A DNA stretch of 64,000 bases from an uncultured Eubacterium sp. (GCA_945946665.1 CAMEWO010000001.1:62001-126000); one strand, 5' to 3'. Counted from the stretch's first letter, positions 46,783 to 55,395 are shown. The notes: a model not told the origin generated them from the sequence alone. Numbers and translations are program-made.

Positions 46783-47445
46783 CTATTTTATGATTTCATC
46801 TTCCACTTCGCCGTCCCCATATTCTGTACTGTCAGCTTCATCCGTGCTGTCATATTCTTCTTCGCTGTTATCTTCCTTAGTACTGCCATCCTCTTCTGAT
46901 CCGTCATCTTCTGTTCTACTGTAGCTAAGTGATTTAAAAGCTTTTCGTATCCCCAGTGCTGCCAGCATAAGGAATACAGTCAAAACAGTTAATGCTGACC
47001 TGTAATCATCAAAAATATTTCCAATCAGATTATCAATTATCTTAGTGATACTGTCAGGCATAACGGCATAAAGCAGTCCAATAAATACCACTGCCACAAC
47101 AACCAGAAGGAATATATTATGTTTTCTTCTTATATCAACAGAATCAATAAGCTTAACTCCCAGGGTCTGGGCTTCCTCTATGGCATTTTTAGTAAAAGTT
47201 GAATTAGTGATTACAACAGGAATATCACAATCATAGTAGCTGCATCCCGTGTATGCCTCCTGCACTGCCCTGTTCCCTACTTTTTTGCCATAATATTTGC
47301 ACTGGAAAGCGTATTTTTTACGGCGCTTCTGTGCAATAATATCTATGCCGTGATCCTTTGCCCTTGGTGTCTGCTTTATATGCTTATATCCTTTGCTTTT
47401 AAGATAGCGGCAGCAGTATTCTTCATAATCATAGCCTGTATACAT
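46783..47445 (-). CDS. Mrr-like restriction endonuclease fold with membrane segments
   Basis: A 220-residue protein. The first 105 residues form a PD-(D/E)XK-type nuclease domain of the Mrr_cat kind, with DHGIDIIAQKRRKKYAFQCK holding the catalytic D...QxK set. Two hydrophobic helices follow (about 112-130 and 142-165), then a very acidic tail rich in Glu, Asp and Ser. Such membrane-linked Mrr-like proteins are widespread and of unclear role. It precedes the inverted repeat and tepA; a restriction partner methyltransferase is not present. Confidence 0.82.
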   Translation of the reverse strand: MYTGYDYEEYCCRYLKSKGYKHIKQTPRAKDHGIDIIAQKRRKKYAFQCKYYGKKVGNRAVQEAYTGCSYYDCDIPVVITNSTFTKNAIEEAQTLGVKLIDSVDIRRKHNIFLLVVVAVVFIGLLYAVMPDSITKIIDNLIGNIFDDYRSALTVLTVFLMLAALGIRKAFKSLSYSRTEDDGSEEDGSTKEDNSEEEYDSTDEADSTEYGDGEVEDEIIK

Positions 47446-47615
47446 TATGTTTCCCCATGAAAAATAGTTATATTTTTATTGTCAAATCGGATTTTTGTTA
47501 TATAATACATCATGTGAATTGCAAAGAGAACTTTTTTGCACTTATACCATTATATATCATCTAACAGAATTTCGCCATAATTAAGCATACTGGATATGCT
47601 TTGGAAAGGAAAAAT

Positions 47616-47792
47616 ATGGAAATGCCAAAAGACCCTGTTATGTTATTGTCATTTATTAACGCACAGTTGAGGGATAATTATAACAGTCTTACAGAATTAT
47701 GCAAAACCTATTCTGTAGATATCAATCAGATTAACAAGACACTACTTGCCATTGATTACGTATATGACAAATCTGTAAATCAGTTTGTGTAA
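47616..47792 (+). CDS. DUF4250 family small protein
   Basis: A 58-residue protein reading MEMPKDPVMLLSFINAQLRD at its N-terminus and ending VYDKSVNQFV, which I recall as the DUF4250 pattern of Clostridia (not searched). The start is chosen at the in-frame ATG with AAAGGA upstream; the frame runs five codons further back. It is alone on the plus strand between two minus-strand genes. Function unknown. Confidence 0.8.
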   Translation: MEMPKDPVMLLSFINAQLRDNYNSLTELCKTYSVDINQINKTLLAIDYVYDKSVNQFV

Positions 47793-47802
47793 AATGGGGA
47801 AC

Positions 47803-47846
47803 AAAAAGGAAGGGACTGCCCACTGATAAAGTGAAACAATCCCTTC
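47803..47846 (-). terminator. Terminator behind tRNA-Thr
   Basis: GAAGGGA with TCCCTTC (47809-47846), an inner CACT/AGTG stem, and CTTTTTG on the minus strand. Confidence 0.75.
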
Positions 47847-47875
47847 AAATGTGTTGTAGCTACACAGACACACAA

Positions 47876-47948
47876 AGCTTCTGATGGGATTCGAACCCAC
47901 GGCCTACTGATTACGAATCAGTTGCGCTACCAGCTACGCCACAGAAGC
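47876..47948 (-). tRNA. tRNA-Thr (anticodon CGT)
   Basis: A 73-base cloverleaf on the minus strand: acceptor GCTTCTG with CAGAAGC, anticodon stem ACTGA/TCAGT with loop TTCGTAA giving anticodon CGT (codon ACG), and T-loop GTGGGTTCGAATCCCAT. CCA is not encoded. It starts six bases after the stop of the DHH phosphoesterase gene. Confidence 0.95.
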
Positions 47949-47954
47949 AACACC

Positions 47955-48953
47955 TTATTTATTATAAGATTTTTCTATCTCATTTGCAAATCTTTTTTCA
48001 ATATCCTGGATAAGAGAAATAATATAATCCTGATTGTGTAATGGATTCTCCACAGATGAGTCGTATGGCACAAATCCGCCTGACATAGTGTCGTGTCCGC
48101 CTCCGCTTCCTATTCCTCTTAATGCCCGGTTAGTAATATCTCCCACATTAATATCTATAGCTGTTCTTACTGACAGCTTAATTCCATCATCTTTAACAGA
48201 GTACACCACAGTGTTATCTGTGGAGTCCAGCATCATAATGAAATCTGAAACTGCTGCCACCACTGCCTCCGGACAATTATATCCCACATTGGCAAAGCTT
48301 GTCCTGTCCTTGGTCTTAATACTGTTAATAGCATGACTGTAAGCCTTTAAATCCTCCGGTTTAAGTATGCTGCTTTCCATCTCCTTAATAATAGAAAGGT
48401 CAGCACGGTAATACAGCTTGTAGAATACATCCAGATCCAGCTGTGACACGCCTCTTGTAAGATTGGCAGTATCCACCTTGATACCATACAACAGTGCAGT
48501 TGCCATCTTAGTATCTATATCCACATTATATCTGAACATATAATCTGCCATCATTGAGGCGCAGGCTCCCACCTCCGGTCTGATATCTGAAAACAGATAC
48601 TCTGCCGCCTCATATGTTTTATGATGGTCAAAGCACATAACTCTGTTCCCAGGCAAATCAAGAATATTGGCATTGCCTTTCTGGGCATCAACAATTATAA
48701 TTTCTGAATCCTCCGGTATGCCATCCAGATCCTTTATCTCTACAATATTGATTCCAAGCTTCTGTACCATTGTGTAAGAGCTTCCATGATTAACTTTTCC
48801 TTTGTATATTATGGTAGATTCCACACCCTTTGCCTTAAGCAGATACTGCAGTCCATATGCACTGGCTATGGCATCCGGGTCTGGAAAGTTATGCATCTGG
48901 ATAAATAAGTGGTTATTTCTAATTGCTTCAATCATGATATCCAAATCTATCAT
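47955..48953 (-). CDS. nrnA: DHH-family phosphoesterase, NrnA-like
   Basis: A 332-residue DHH/DHHA1 protein of the nanoRNase/pAp-phosphatase type. Metal-binding motifs are HNFPDPDAIASAYG near residue 20, IIVDAQKG near 85 and MCFDHHKTYEA near 105, with the DHHA1 substrate motif RGIGSGGGHDTMSGG near 285. NrnA degrades short RNA oligomers and 3'-phosphoadenosine 5'-phosphate. The ATG giving MIDLDIM is preceded by AGGATTA and chosen over an upstream TTG. The tRNA-Thr gene lies just downstream on the same strand. Confidence 0.9.
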   Translation of the reverse strand: MIDLDIMIEAIRNNHLFIQMHNFPDPDAIASAYGLQYLLKAKGVESTIIYKGKVNHGSSYTMVQKLGINIVEIKDLDGIPEDSEIIIVDAQKGNANILDLPGNRVMCFDHHKTYEAAEYLFSDIRPEVGACASMMADYMFRYNVDIDTKMATALLYGIKVDTANLTRGVSQLDLDVFYKLYYRADLSIIKEMESSILKPEDLKAYSHAINSIKTKDRTSFANVGYNCPEAVVAAVSDFIMMLDSTDNTVVYSVKDDGIKLSVRTAIDINVGDITNRALRGIGSGGGHDTMSGGFVPYDSSVENPLHNQDYIISLIQDIEKRFANEIEKSYNK

Positions 48954-49121
48954 ATTAATCCTAATCCTCAATTCTAACTGGTATATAATGCCAGCTTATA
49001 AACCACTGCCGGCATAGATTTTTCTTTTGTCCACGTCAATAATACTATTCTTTCCCAAGATTTGCAATCAAATCCATTTATTTATGCATATTATAAATAA
49101 AGAAGCTTAAAGGAGGCTTTC

Positions 49122-49871
49122 ATGGAACCATTGCTTTCCATATCAGATATATCTTTTTCCTACAAAGATTCAGAGCAGACTGTTAATGCCCTGTCCCATG
49201 TATCAATTGATATAGAGCCAGGGAGTTTTACCAGTATTGTAGGTCCTTCAGGATGTGGCAAATCTACCCTTCTGTCAATTATTGCAGGGCTTATCAAACC
49301 TGATTCCGGAGAAATAATCATTCATTCTTCTGACAAACCTCTTCATATAGGATACATGCTTCAAAGAGACTGCCTTTTTGAATGGCGCTCTGTATACAAA
49401 AATATCCTTCTTGGTCTTGAAATCAATAAAGAATGTACTCCTGACAAACTAAAAAATATTGAATCAATGCTTAATTACTATGGTCTTTCAGATTTTAAAA
49501 ATGCAAAGCCTTCCGCTCTTTCTGGAGGAATGAGACAAAGGGTAGCCCTTATAAGGACACTGGCTACAGAGCCTGACATTCTTCTTCTTGATGAGCCATT
49601 CTCTGCACTGGACTACAATACAAGGCTTGAAGTAAGCAATGATATATATAAAATAATTAAAGAACAGAATAAAACTGCCATTCTTGTTACCCACGATATA
49701 GCTGAAGCTGTATCTATGGGTGATAAAGTAGTTGTATTAAGCAGCAGACCGGGAGAAGTAAAAGCTTCTATTCCAATTATCTTTGATGGCAAATATGACA
49801 GTCCCTTTGCTGCCCGCAGCGCTCCTGAATTTTCTGTATATTTTAATAAAATATGGAAGGAGATTAACTGA
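49122..49871 (+). CDS. ABC transporter ATP-binding protein (SsuB/TauB type)
   Basis: A 249-residue ABC ATPase. Walker A is GPSGCGKSTLLS near residue 39, the signature ALSGGMRQRVAL near 127, and Walker B DILLLDEPFSALD near 150, followed by the H-loop VTHDIAEAVS. It belongs to the nitrate/sulfonate/taurine-type importers. RBS AAAGGAGG is clear. It is coupled to the permease gene one base downstream; no substrate-binding gene follows. Confidence 0.9.
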   Translation: MEPLLSISDISFSYKDSEQTVNALSHVSIDIEPGSFTSIVGPSGCGKSTLLSIIAGLIKPDSGEIIIHSSDKPLHIGYMLQRDCLFEWRSVYKNILLGLEINKECTPDKLKNIESMLNYYGLSDFKNAKPSALSGGMRQRVALIRTLATEPDILLLDEPFSALDYNTRLEVSNDIYKIIKEQNKTAILVTHDIAEAVSMGDKVVVLSSRPGEVKASIPIIFDGKYDSPFAARSAPEFSVYFNKIWKEIN

Positions 49872-49872
49872 T

Positions 49873-50631
49873 ATGAACGGTGTTAATAAAAAAATGGTAA
49901 TAATCATCCGTTTTGTAATTGTCATAGCATTTCTTGGTTTATGGGAATTATGCGCAAGACTTAATATTATAGATGCATTTATATTCAGCTCTCCATCCAG
50001 AATTATTTTATGTTTCCAAACATCTATACGGGATGGTATTCTGTTAAAACACACTTTGGTTACTCTGGGAGAAACATTTTTAAGCTTTGGCATTATTATA
50101 GCAGCAGGTGTAGGAATCGCACTTGTTCTATGGCTTTCTCCATTTCTCTCCCAGCTGGTGGAGCCTTTTTTAATTATACTAAACAGTCTACCAAAATCTG
50201 CACTGGCTCCCATGCTTATAGTATGGCTGGGAAATAATCCTAAAGCAATTATTGTAACAGCTGTATCTGTTGCCATATTTGGAACTATCATTAATGTATA
50301 TACCAGTTTCATGGAAACTGACCCTGAGAAACTAAAGCTTATGAAAGCATTTGGAAGCAGCCGCATCCAGATTTTGAGCAAACTTATTCTTCCTGCTTCT
50401 ATCGGAACTATTATAAGCAATATGAAGGTTGCCATAGGTCTTTGTCTTGTGGGTGTAATAATTGGAGAATTTCTGGCTGCCCGGTCCGGTCTTGGATACC
50501 TGATTGTATACAGCAGCCAGATATTTGCCATGGACACAATTGCCATGGCTATAATTATTTTATGTGTTCTGTCAATAATTCTTTTTAAACTTGTAGACCT
50601 GGCAGAATTATTATATAAAAGGTTGACATAA
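49873..50631 (+). CDS. ABC transporter permease (SsuC/TauC type)
   Basis: A 252-residue membrane protein with about six hydrophobic segments and the EAA loop for ATPase contact (AFGSSRIQILSKLILPASIG near residue 155). It is the membrane partner of the preceding ATPase. I start at MNGVNKKM, one base after the ATPase stop, with AAGGAG upstream. The binding protein that would set specificity is missing, so the substrate (sulfonate, thiamine precursor or other) is unknown. Confidence 0.88.
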   Translation: MNGVNKKMVIIIRFVIVIAFLGLWELCARLNIIDAFIFSSPSRIILCFQTSIRDGILLKHTLVTLGETFLSFGIIIAAGVGIALVLWLSPFLSQLVEPFLIILNSLPKSALAPMLIVWLGNNPKAIIVTAVSVAIFGTIINVYTSFMETDPEKLKLMKAFGSSRIQILSKLILPASIGTIISNMKVAIGLCLVGVIIGEFLAARSGLGYLIVYSSQIFAMDTIAMAIIILCVLSIILFKLVDLAELLYKRLT

Positions 50632-50675
50632 TATACTATTTGTAATATTATTATTCCATATACGGAGGACACATA

Positions 50676-51173
50676 ATGATATCACTTGAGATTAAAGATA
50701 CTAAGACATTCATGTCTCATCTGCTTATTAAGGACAGCTTCAACTCAATGCTGCTGTCAGAGGCAGAGCTTGCCATGGCTAATTCCTATACAATACAGGG
50801 AAAGATTAACAGAAGTTTCTACACTGATGAGGAATATGAATCCTTATCTAACAAGGATTACAGTCTGTGGGAAGACATTAAGCCTTTCTGCTACAGCCTT
50901 GTGAAAGGCAGCAGAGTTCCTGCCAGTATGAAGATAATATTCAAAGCGTCCTTACAGGTTACTGAGGATGTTATCAATAGTTCAGACACTTCTCTTACAG
51001 CTGATGACGTGGAGGGACTGTACATCAATATACGGTACAGAGACTCCCGCTTAAACCTGGTTACAGGTATTTCCCTTAACTCCTTTTCCCTTGACAAGGG
51101 GGTTGAACACAGCTTTGACAGATATGTTAAAACTGTCCTCGACCATCTTAATATTAGTTATGAAGAGATGTAA
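50676..51173 (+). CDS. DUF5721-like protein
   Basis: A 165-residue soluble protein beginning MISLEIKDTKTFMSHLL, with a clear RBS (GGAGG) and 44 bases downstream of the ABC permease gene. I recall similar Lachnospiraceae proteins under DUF5721, not searched. No motif suggests an activity. It probably shares the ABC transporter transcript. Confidence 0.68.
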   Translation: MISLEIKDTKTFMSHLLIKDSFNSMLLSEAELAMANSYTIQGKINRSFYTDEEYESLSNKDYSLWEDIKPFCYSLVKGSRVPASMKIIFKASLQVTEDVINSSDTSLTADDVEGLYINIRYRDSRLNLVTGISLNSFSLDKGVEHSFDRYVKTVLDHLNISYEEM

Positions 51174-51241
51174 TTAATAGGTTTAATACTTTTTTAATAA
51201 ATTCTGAAACCCACTGATTTACTGGGTTATGTTAATATTTA

Positions 51242-51268
51242 TTAGCACTCATCTTATTTGAGTGCTAA
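51242..51268 (+). promoter_or_regulatory. Perfect CIRCE operator (HrcA site) upstream of htpG
   Basis: TTAGCACTC, nine bases (ATCTTATTT), GAGTGCTAA: an exact match to the CIRCE consensus, seven bases upstream of the htpG -35. Confidence 0.95.
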
Positions 51269-51275
51269 TTTTTTC

Positions 51276-51304
51276 TTGACTATTTACATTTCCTGTATTA
51301 GATT
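51276..51304 (+). promoter_or_regulatory. Sigma-A promoter of htpG
   Basis: TTGACT (51276-51281), 17 bases, TAGATT (51299-51304), about 40 bases ahead of the start codon. An alternative -10 is possible nearby (TAGATAATAT). Confidence 0.6.
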
Positions 51305-51344
51305 ATCTTCTAGATAATATTTTTTGTAAGGAAGGTAATAAGAT

Positions 51345-53339
51345 ATGGCAAAGGAACATGGTAATTTATCAATCAACAGCCAGAATATATTTCCAATAAT
51401 TAAGAAATGGATGTACTCTGACCATGACATTTTCTATCGTGAGCTTATTTCTAATGGCTGCGATGCTATTACAAAGCTTAAGAAGCTGGATTTAATCGGA
51501 GAATATGAGCCTGCCGAAGATACAGAATACAAGCTTGAAGTAAAGGTCAGCTCAGATAAGAAAACTATCAAAATTATTGATAATGGTATCGGAATGACAG
51601 CAGATGAGGTTAATGAGTATATCTGCCAGATTGCGTTCTCTGGTGCTGAAGCATTTCTTGAAAAATATAAGGATAAGACTAATGACGACCAGATTATAGG
51701 ACATTTTGGTCTTGGTTTCTATTCTGCATTCATGGTTGCAGATAAGGTCACAATTGATACGCTCTCATTCAAAGAAGGTTCCAGTGCCGTACACTGGGAA
51801 TGTGATGGTGGAACTGAATATGACATGAGTGATTCTGACAAATCAACTATAGGTACAGAAGTTACTCTCTATCTCAATGAGGACAGCTACGAGTTTGCCA
51901 ATGAATACAAGGCAAAAGAAGTTATTGACAAGTACTGCTCTTTCATGCCTGTTCCAATATACTTCACAAATGAAGATGCAGGACAGCTTACTGATGATAT
52001 TCCTGAAGAAGAAGTATTGGATACAGATACTGTTGTTGAATCATATATTAAGGACGCTGTCACCGAGGAAGTTGAGAAGGACGACGGAACCAAGGAAACC
52101 ATTGAAAAATCTCCTGCTGTTAAGATGGCAAAGATTGTAAGACGTCCTGTTCCTCTTAATGACACACAGCCTCTGTGGACAAAGCATCCTAATGAATGTA
52201 CCCCAGAGGATTACAAGGAATTCTACCGCAAGGTATTTAATGATTACAAGGAGCCTTTGTTCTGGATTCATCTTAACATGGATTATCCATTTAACCTTAA
52301 AGGAATTCTTTACTTCCCTAAGATTAATACTGAATATGAATCAATCGAAGGAACAATTAAGCTTTATAACAACCAGGTATTCGTTGCTGATAATATCAAG
52401 GAAGTTATCCCTGAATTCCTGATGCTCCTTAAGGGTGTCATTGACTGCCCTGATCTGCCTCTTAATGTATCAAGAAGCGCTCTGCAGAACGATGGATTTG
52501 TCAAAAAGATTTCAGAATATATTACCAAGAAGGTTGCCGACAAGCTTTCCGGTATGTACAAAACAGACAAAGAAAATTATGAGAAATACTGGGATGACAT
52601 TAATCCATTTATTAAGTTTGGTTTCTTAAAAGATGAGAAGTTTGCTGAGAAGATGAATGATTTTATTATCTTTAAGAATCTTGACGGCAAGTATCTTACA
52701 TTGAAGGAATGCCTTGAAGAGAACAAGGAAAAGCACGAAAATACCATATTCTACGTTACTGATGAGGTTGAACAGAGCCAGTATATCAATATGTTTAAGG
52801 AAGAAGGTACTGATGCTGTAATCCTCTCCCACAATATTGACCAGCCTTTCATCTCAACTCTTGAAGGAAAGAATGAGGGTATTCATTTCTTAAGAATTGA
52901 TGCAGAGCTGTCTGATAATTTCAAGGAAGAAACCTCTGAAGATGAATTAAAGGATGCAACTGAAATCCTTACTGAGGTATTTAAGAAAGCCCTGGGCAAT
53001 GATAATCTTAAGGTTCAGGTGTCAAAACTTAAGAACGCTTCCATCTCTTCTATGATTACATTATCAGAGCAGGACAGAAGAATGCAGGATATGATGAAGA
53101 TGTACAACATATCAGGTATGGACCCTGCTATGTTTGGCAGTGAGGGTCAGACTCTTGTATTAAATGCCAATAACGAACTGGTTAAATATGTTATTGACCA
53201 CAAGGATGGTGAGAATACACCTATTATATGCCAACAGCTTTATGACCTGGCACTTCTTAGCCACGCACCTCTCACACCTGACCAGATGACAGCATTTATT
53301 GCAAGAAGCAATAAAATCATGGAACTTCTTGCCAAATAG
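51345..53339 (+). CDS. htpG: Chaperone protein HtpG (Hsp90)
   Basis: Bacterial Hsp90. The N-terminal ATPase has the GHKL motifs with FYRELISNGCDAITKL near residue 30 and IDNGIGMTADEV near 78, and GHFGLGFYSAFM near 120. The middle and C-terminal domains follow to residue 664, slightly longer than E. coli HtpG. The CIRCE element upstream puts it under HrcA, unlike the B. subtilis homologue. Confidence 0.96.
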   Translation: MAKEHGNLSINSQNIFPIIKKWMYSDHDIFYRELISNGCDAITKLKKLDLIGEYEPAEDTEYKLEVKVSSDKKTIKIIDNGIGMTADEVNEYICQIAFSGAEAFLEKYKDKTNDDQIIGHFGLGFYSAFMVADKVTIDTLSFKEGSSAVHWECDGGTEYDMSDSDKSTIGTEVTLYLNEDSYEFANEYKAKEVIDKYCSFMPVPIYFTNEDAGQLTDDIPEEEVLDTDTVVESYIKDAVTEEVEKDDGTKETIEKSPAVKMAKIVRRPVPLNDTQPLWTKHPNECTPEDYKEFYRKVFNDYKEPLFWIHLNMDYPFNLKGILYFPKINTEYESIEGTIKLYNNQVFVADNIKEVIPEFLMLLKGVIDCPDLPLNVSRSALQNDGFVKKISEYITKKVADKLSGMYKTDKENYEKYWDDINPFIKFGFLKDEKFAEKMNDFIIFKNLDGKYLTLKECLEENKEKHENTIFYVTDEVEQSQYINMFKEEGTDAVILSHNIDQPFISTLEGKNEGIHFLRIDAELSDNFKEETSEDELKDATEILTEVFKKALGNDNLKVQVSKLKNASISSMITLSEQDRRMQDMMKMYNISGMDPAMFGSEGQTLVLNANNELVKYVIDHKDGENTPIICQQLYDLALLSHAPLTPDQMTAFIARSNKIMELLAK

Positions 53340-53368
53340 ATATAAAAAGAGTATCATATAATGAGCAG

Positions 53369-53407
53369 GTCACTAAGATAAGTGATGTCTTATCTTAGTG
53401 ACTTTTT
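53369..53407 (+). terminator. Terminator of htpG
   Basis: GTCACTAAGATAAG pairs perfectly with CTTATCTTAGTGAC around six bases and is followed by TTTTTATG. Confidence 0.9.
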
Positions 53408-53427
53408 ATGTTAAAGGAGCTTAATCA

Positions 53428-53991
53428 ATGGAAGACAACAAAGAATCATTTGGTAAGGTGTTCTTAAGGGAATTTATCAGTTTCCTTAAATATTTTGCCA
53501 TAGCATTTATTGCTGCATTTATTATTACACAATATATCATTATTAACGCAGTAGTTCCTACTGGTTCAATGACCAACACTATCATGGAACATGACAGGCT
53601 TATTGGTTTCAGGCTGTCCTATGTATTCAGCGAGCCTGAACGTGGGGATATTATTATATTCAAATATCCTGACAATGAGAAAGAGAATTTTGTAAAGCGT
53701 GTAATCGGTGTTCCAGGTGATGTTATTGAGATTTCTGATGGACATGTCACTGTCAATGGTGAAGTTCTTGATGAACCTTACATAAGAGAGCCAATGGAGA
53801 CTCCTACAGAGCTTACTTATATTGTCCCTGAAGACAGTTATTTTGTTATGGGTGATAACCGTAACAACTCCATGGATTCAAGATACTGGCATACTACTCA
53901 CTATGTGAAAAAAGACCAGATACTGGCAAAAGCCATATTTAAATATTTTAATACCCAGGAAAAAAGAATTGATTTCAAAATTTTAAAATGA
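53428..53991 (+). CDS. lepB: Signal peptidase I
   Basis: Type I signal peptidase of 187 residues. One N-terminal membrane helix (about 18-40) is followed by the catalytic serine in VPTGSMTNTIMEHDRL near residue 50 and the lysine in KRVIGVPGDVIEI near 88. Later boxes GDNRNNSMDSRYW complete the family. The enzyme cleaves signal peptides on the outer face of the membrane. Confidence 0.94.
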   Translation: MEDNKESFGKVFLREFISFLKYFAIAFIAAFIITQYIIINAVVPTGSMTNTIMEHDRLIGFRLSYVFSEPERGDIIIFKYPDNEKENFVKRVIGVPGDVIEISDGHVTVNGEVLDEPYIREPMETPTELTYIVPEDSYFVMGDNRNNSMDSRYWHTTHYVKKDQILAKAIFKYFNTQEKRIDFKILK

Positions 53992-54022
53992 AAATCATAA
54001 AATAATAATATATGTCAATACT

Positions 54023-54055
54023 AAACATGTCGGATGAATCCGGCATGTTTTTTTA
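54023..54055 (+). terminator. Terminator of lepB
   Basis: AAACATGTCGGAT and ATCCGGCATGTTT form a near-perfect 13-base-pair stem followed by TTTT. Confidence 0.88.
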
Positions 54056-54076
54056 TTAGAAATGGAGGATAAATTA

Positions 54077-54388
54077 ATGGCTTCTTTAGGTTGTAATGCC
54101 TGTGGATGTACCCATAACGAAGACAACTGCTGCTGTCTTTCGTCTATCCATGTAAAGGGTAGTTCAGCAGACAGTGTTGATGGTACATGCTGTGGTAATT
54201 TCATTGATCAGGACGACACTGCAAAAAACTCATCAGAAAGTCCAAAAATTACTCTTAATGTATCCTGTGATGCAACTAACTGTGTGCACAATTCCGACAA
54301 GGTATGTGTAGCTGACCACATTGATATCTCTGGCCTGTGTGCTTCTGAGAGCTGTGATACAGTATGTGCATCTTTCCAGTGCAGATAA
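54077..54388 (+). CDS. DUF1540 cysteine-rich protein
   Basis: A 103-residue protein with two Cys-rich modules, GCNACGCTHNEDNCCC at the N-terminus and CDATNCVHNSDKVC near residue 65, the DUF1540 pattern of likely metal binding. RBS GGAGG precedes the chosen ATG (MASLGC). It stands alone between lepB and the LexA-box gene. Several proteins of this type occur in spore-forming clostridia; function unknown. Confidence 0.85.
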   Translation: MASLGCNACGCTHNEDNCCCLSSIHVKGSSADSVDGTCCGNFIDQDDTAKNSSESPKITLNVSCDATNCVHNSDKVCVADHIDISGLCASESCDTVCASFQCR

Positions 54389-54425
54389 TCTGTATCTGAT
54401 TTTTGCCGCCTTCTTGATTTTACCA

Positions 54426-54454
54426 TTTACTTTTCGAACAAATGTTTGTATAAT
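54426..54454 (+). promoter_or_regulatory. Sigma-A promoter with LexA box in the spacer
   Basis: TTTACT (54426-54431), 17 bases, TATAAT (54449-54454). The spacer contains the LexA-type site CGAACAAATGTTTG (54435-54448), which fits the Bacillus consensus CGAACRNRYGTTYC at 13 of 14 positions. Confidence 0.82.
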
Positions 54455-54493
54455 GTTAGAGGGTCTAATACCATTATCAAGGAGGCGGTAATT

Positions 54494-54757
54494 ATGTCAT
54501 ATACAAGTTCATATTCCACATTCAATCCAGCATGTATGACTCTGGTACCTGTTATCGCCTCATACAACACAGCCGGTGAAATTCGGCCTTTATATGTACG
54601 GATTGAGGATATTTCCTACAAGATAGTCTCATGCAAATTCATATCATCCGTGGCACTTCTCCGGTTTAAATGCCAGATTATAGACAATAATATTCTCCGT
54701 CCACTGGAACTTACATACCACCCTAAGGAATTCATCTGGACAATCCCTTTAATGTAA
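54494..54757 (+). CDS. Small protein, probable SOS-regulated gene
   Basis: An 87-residue protein starting MSYTSSYSTF, with AAGGAGG ahead of the start; the frame also runs 16 codons upstream into the promoter. It has mixed beta-type segments (RPLYVRIEDISYKIVSCKF, then LLRFKCQIIDNN) and no membrane helix or LysM motif, so it is not the usual YneA cell-division inhibitor. The LexA box makes it a probable DNA-damage gene. I do not recognise the family. Confidence 0.68.
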   Translation: MSYTSSYSTFNPACMTLVPVIASYNTAGEIRPLYVRIEDISYKIVSCKFISSVALLRFKCQIIDNNILRPLELTYHPKEFIWTIPLM

Positions 54758-54760
54758 TAA

Positions 54761-54818
54761 AGGACAGCCGGTTTAAGCTGTTCAGATAAACTGACAAACT
54801 GCTTATTCCGGCTGTCCC
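54761..54818. terminator. Terminator between the SOS-type gene and efp
   Basis: GGACAGCCGG and CCGGCTGTCC (54762-54771 and 54808-54817) pair, with an inner AAGC-type stem. The exit on the minus strand is TTTATTACATT, serving efp; it may act in both directions. Confidence 0.75.
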
Positions 54819-54837
54819 TCAATATAATCACTAAAAA

Positions 54838-55395
54838 TTACGCTCTTGAAAGATACTCACCTGTACGTGTATCAATCTTAATCTTCTCACCCTGGTTAAC
54901 AAATAATGGAACCATGATTCTTGCGCCTGTCTCAAGTACAGCTGGCTTAGTAGCACCTGTAGCTGTATCGCCCTTAACGCCTGGCTCTGTCTCTGTAACT
55001 TCAAGCTCAACGTTAATAGGTGGCTCAATTGAGAATACCTTTCCATTATGAGAACATAACTTAACTATCTCGTTCTCCTTAACAAACTTTAATGAATCGC
55101 CTACATCTTCAGCAGCTAAACCAATCTGCTCAAATGTCTCTGTATCCATGAAGTTGTAAATATCTCCATCTGAATAAAGATACTGATACTCTTTTCTATC
55201 AATATGAGCAAGATCAAACTTCTCTGTTGGTCTGAATGACTTTTCAACAACACCGCCACTGACAATATTCTTTAACTTAGTTCTAACGAAAGCTGCACCC
55301 TTACCAGGTTTAACATGCTGGAACTCAATAATCTGCCAGATACCGTTGTCCATCTGAATTGTAATACCGTTCTTAAAATCTCCTGCGCTTACCAT
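54838..55395 (-). CDS. efp: Translation elongation factor P
   Basis: EF-P relieves ribosome stalling at polyproline stretches. The 185-residue protein has the three OB-like domains, with the conserved tip region [14 protein letters not shown] near residue 30; Lys at the tip is the usual modification site. It is the last gene of the nrdR-yqeG-aroE-aroK-aroQ-efp run, though a 40-base gap precedes it. Confidence 0.96.
   Translation of the reverse strand: MVSAGDFKNGITIQMDNGIWQIIEFQHVKPGKGAAFVRTKLKNIVSGGVVEKSFRPTEKFDLAHIDRKEYQYLYSDGDIYNFMDTETFEQIGLAAEDVGDSLKFVKENEIVKLCSHNGKVFSIEPPINVELEVTETEPGVKGDTATGATKPAVLETGARIMVPLFVNQGEKIKIDTRTGEYLSRA

Noticed and set aside
49737..50672. 311-codon open frame antisense to the ABC permease
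   Set aside because: It has no ribosome site, its product is basic and repetitive in composition, and the plus-strand frame encodes a clear permease; it is a shadow.
51208..51228. Hairpin AACCCA/TGGGTT after the DUF5721-like gene as terminator
   Set aside because: Six base pairs and no T-run; it shares a core with the strong hairpin at 44906-44968 but is too weak to call.
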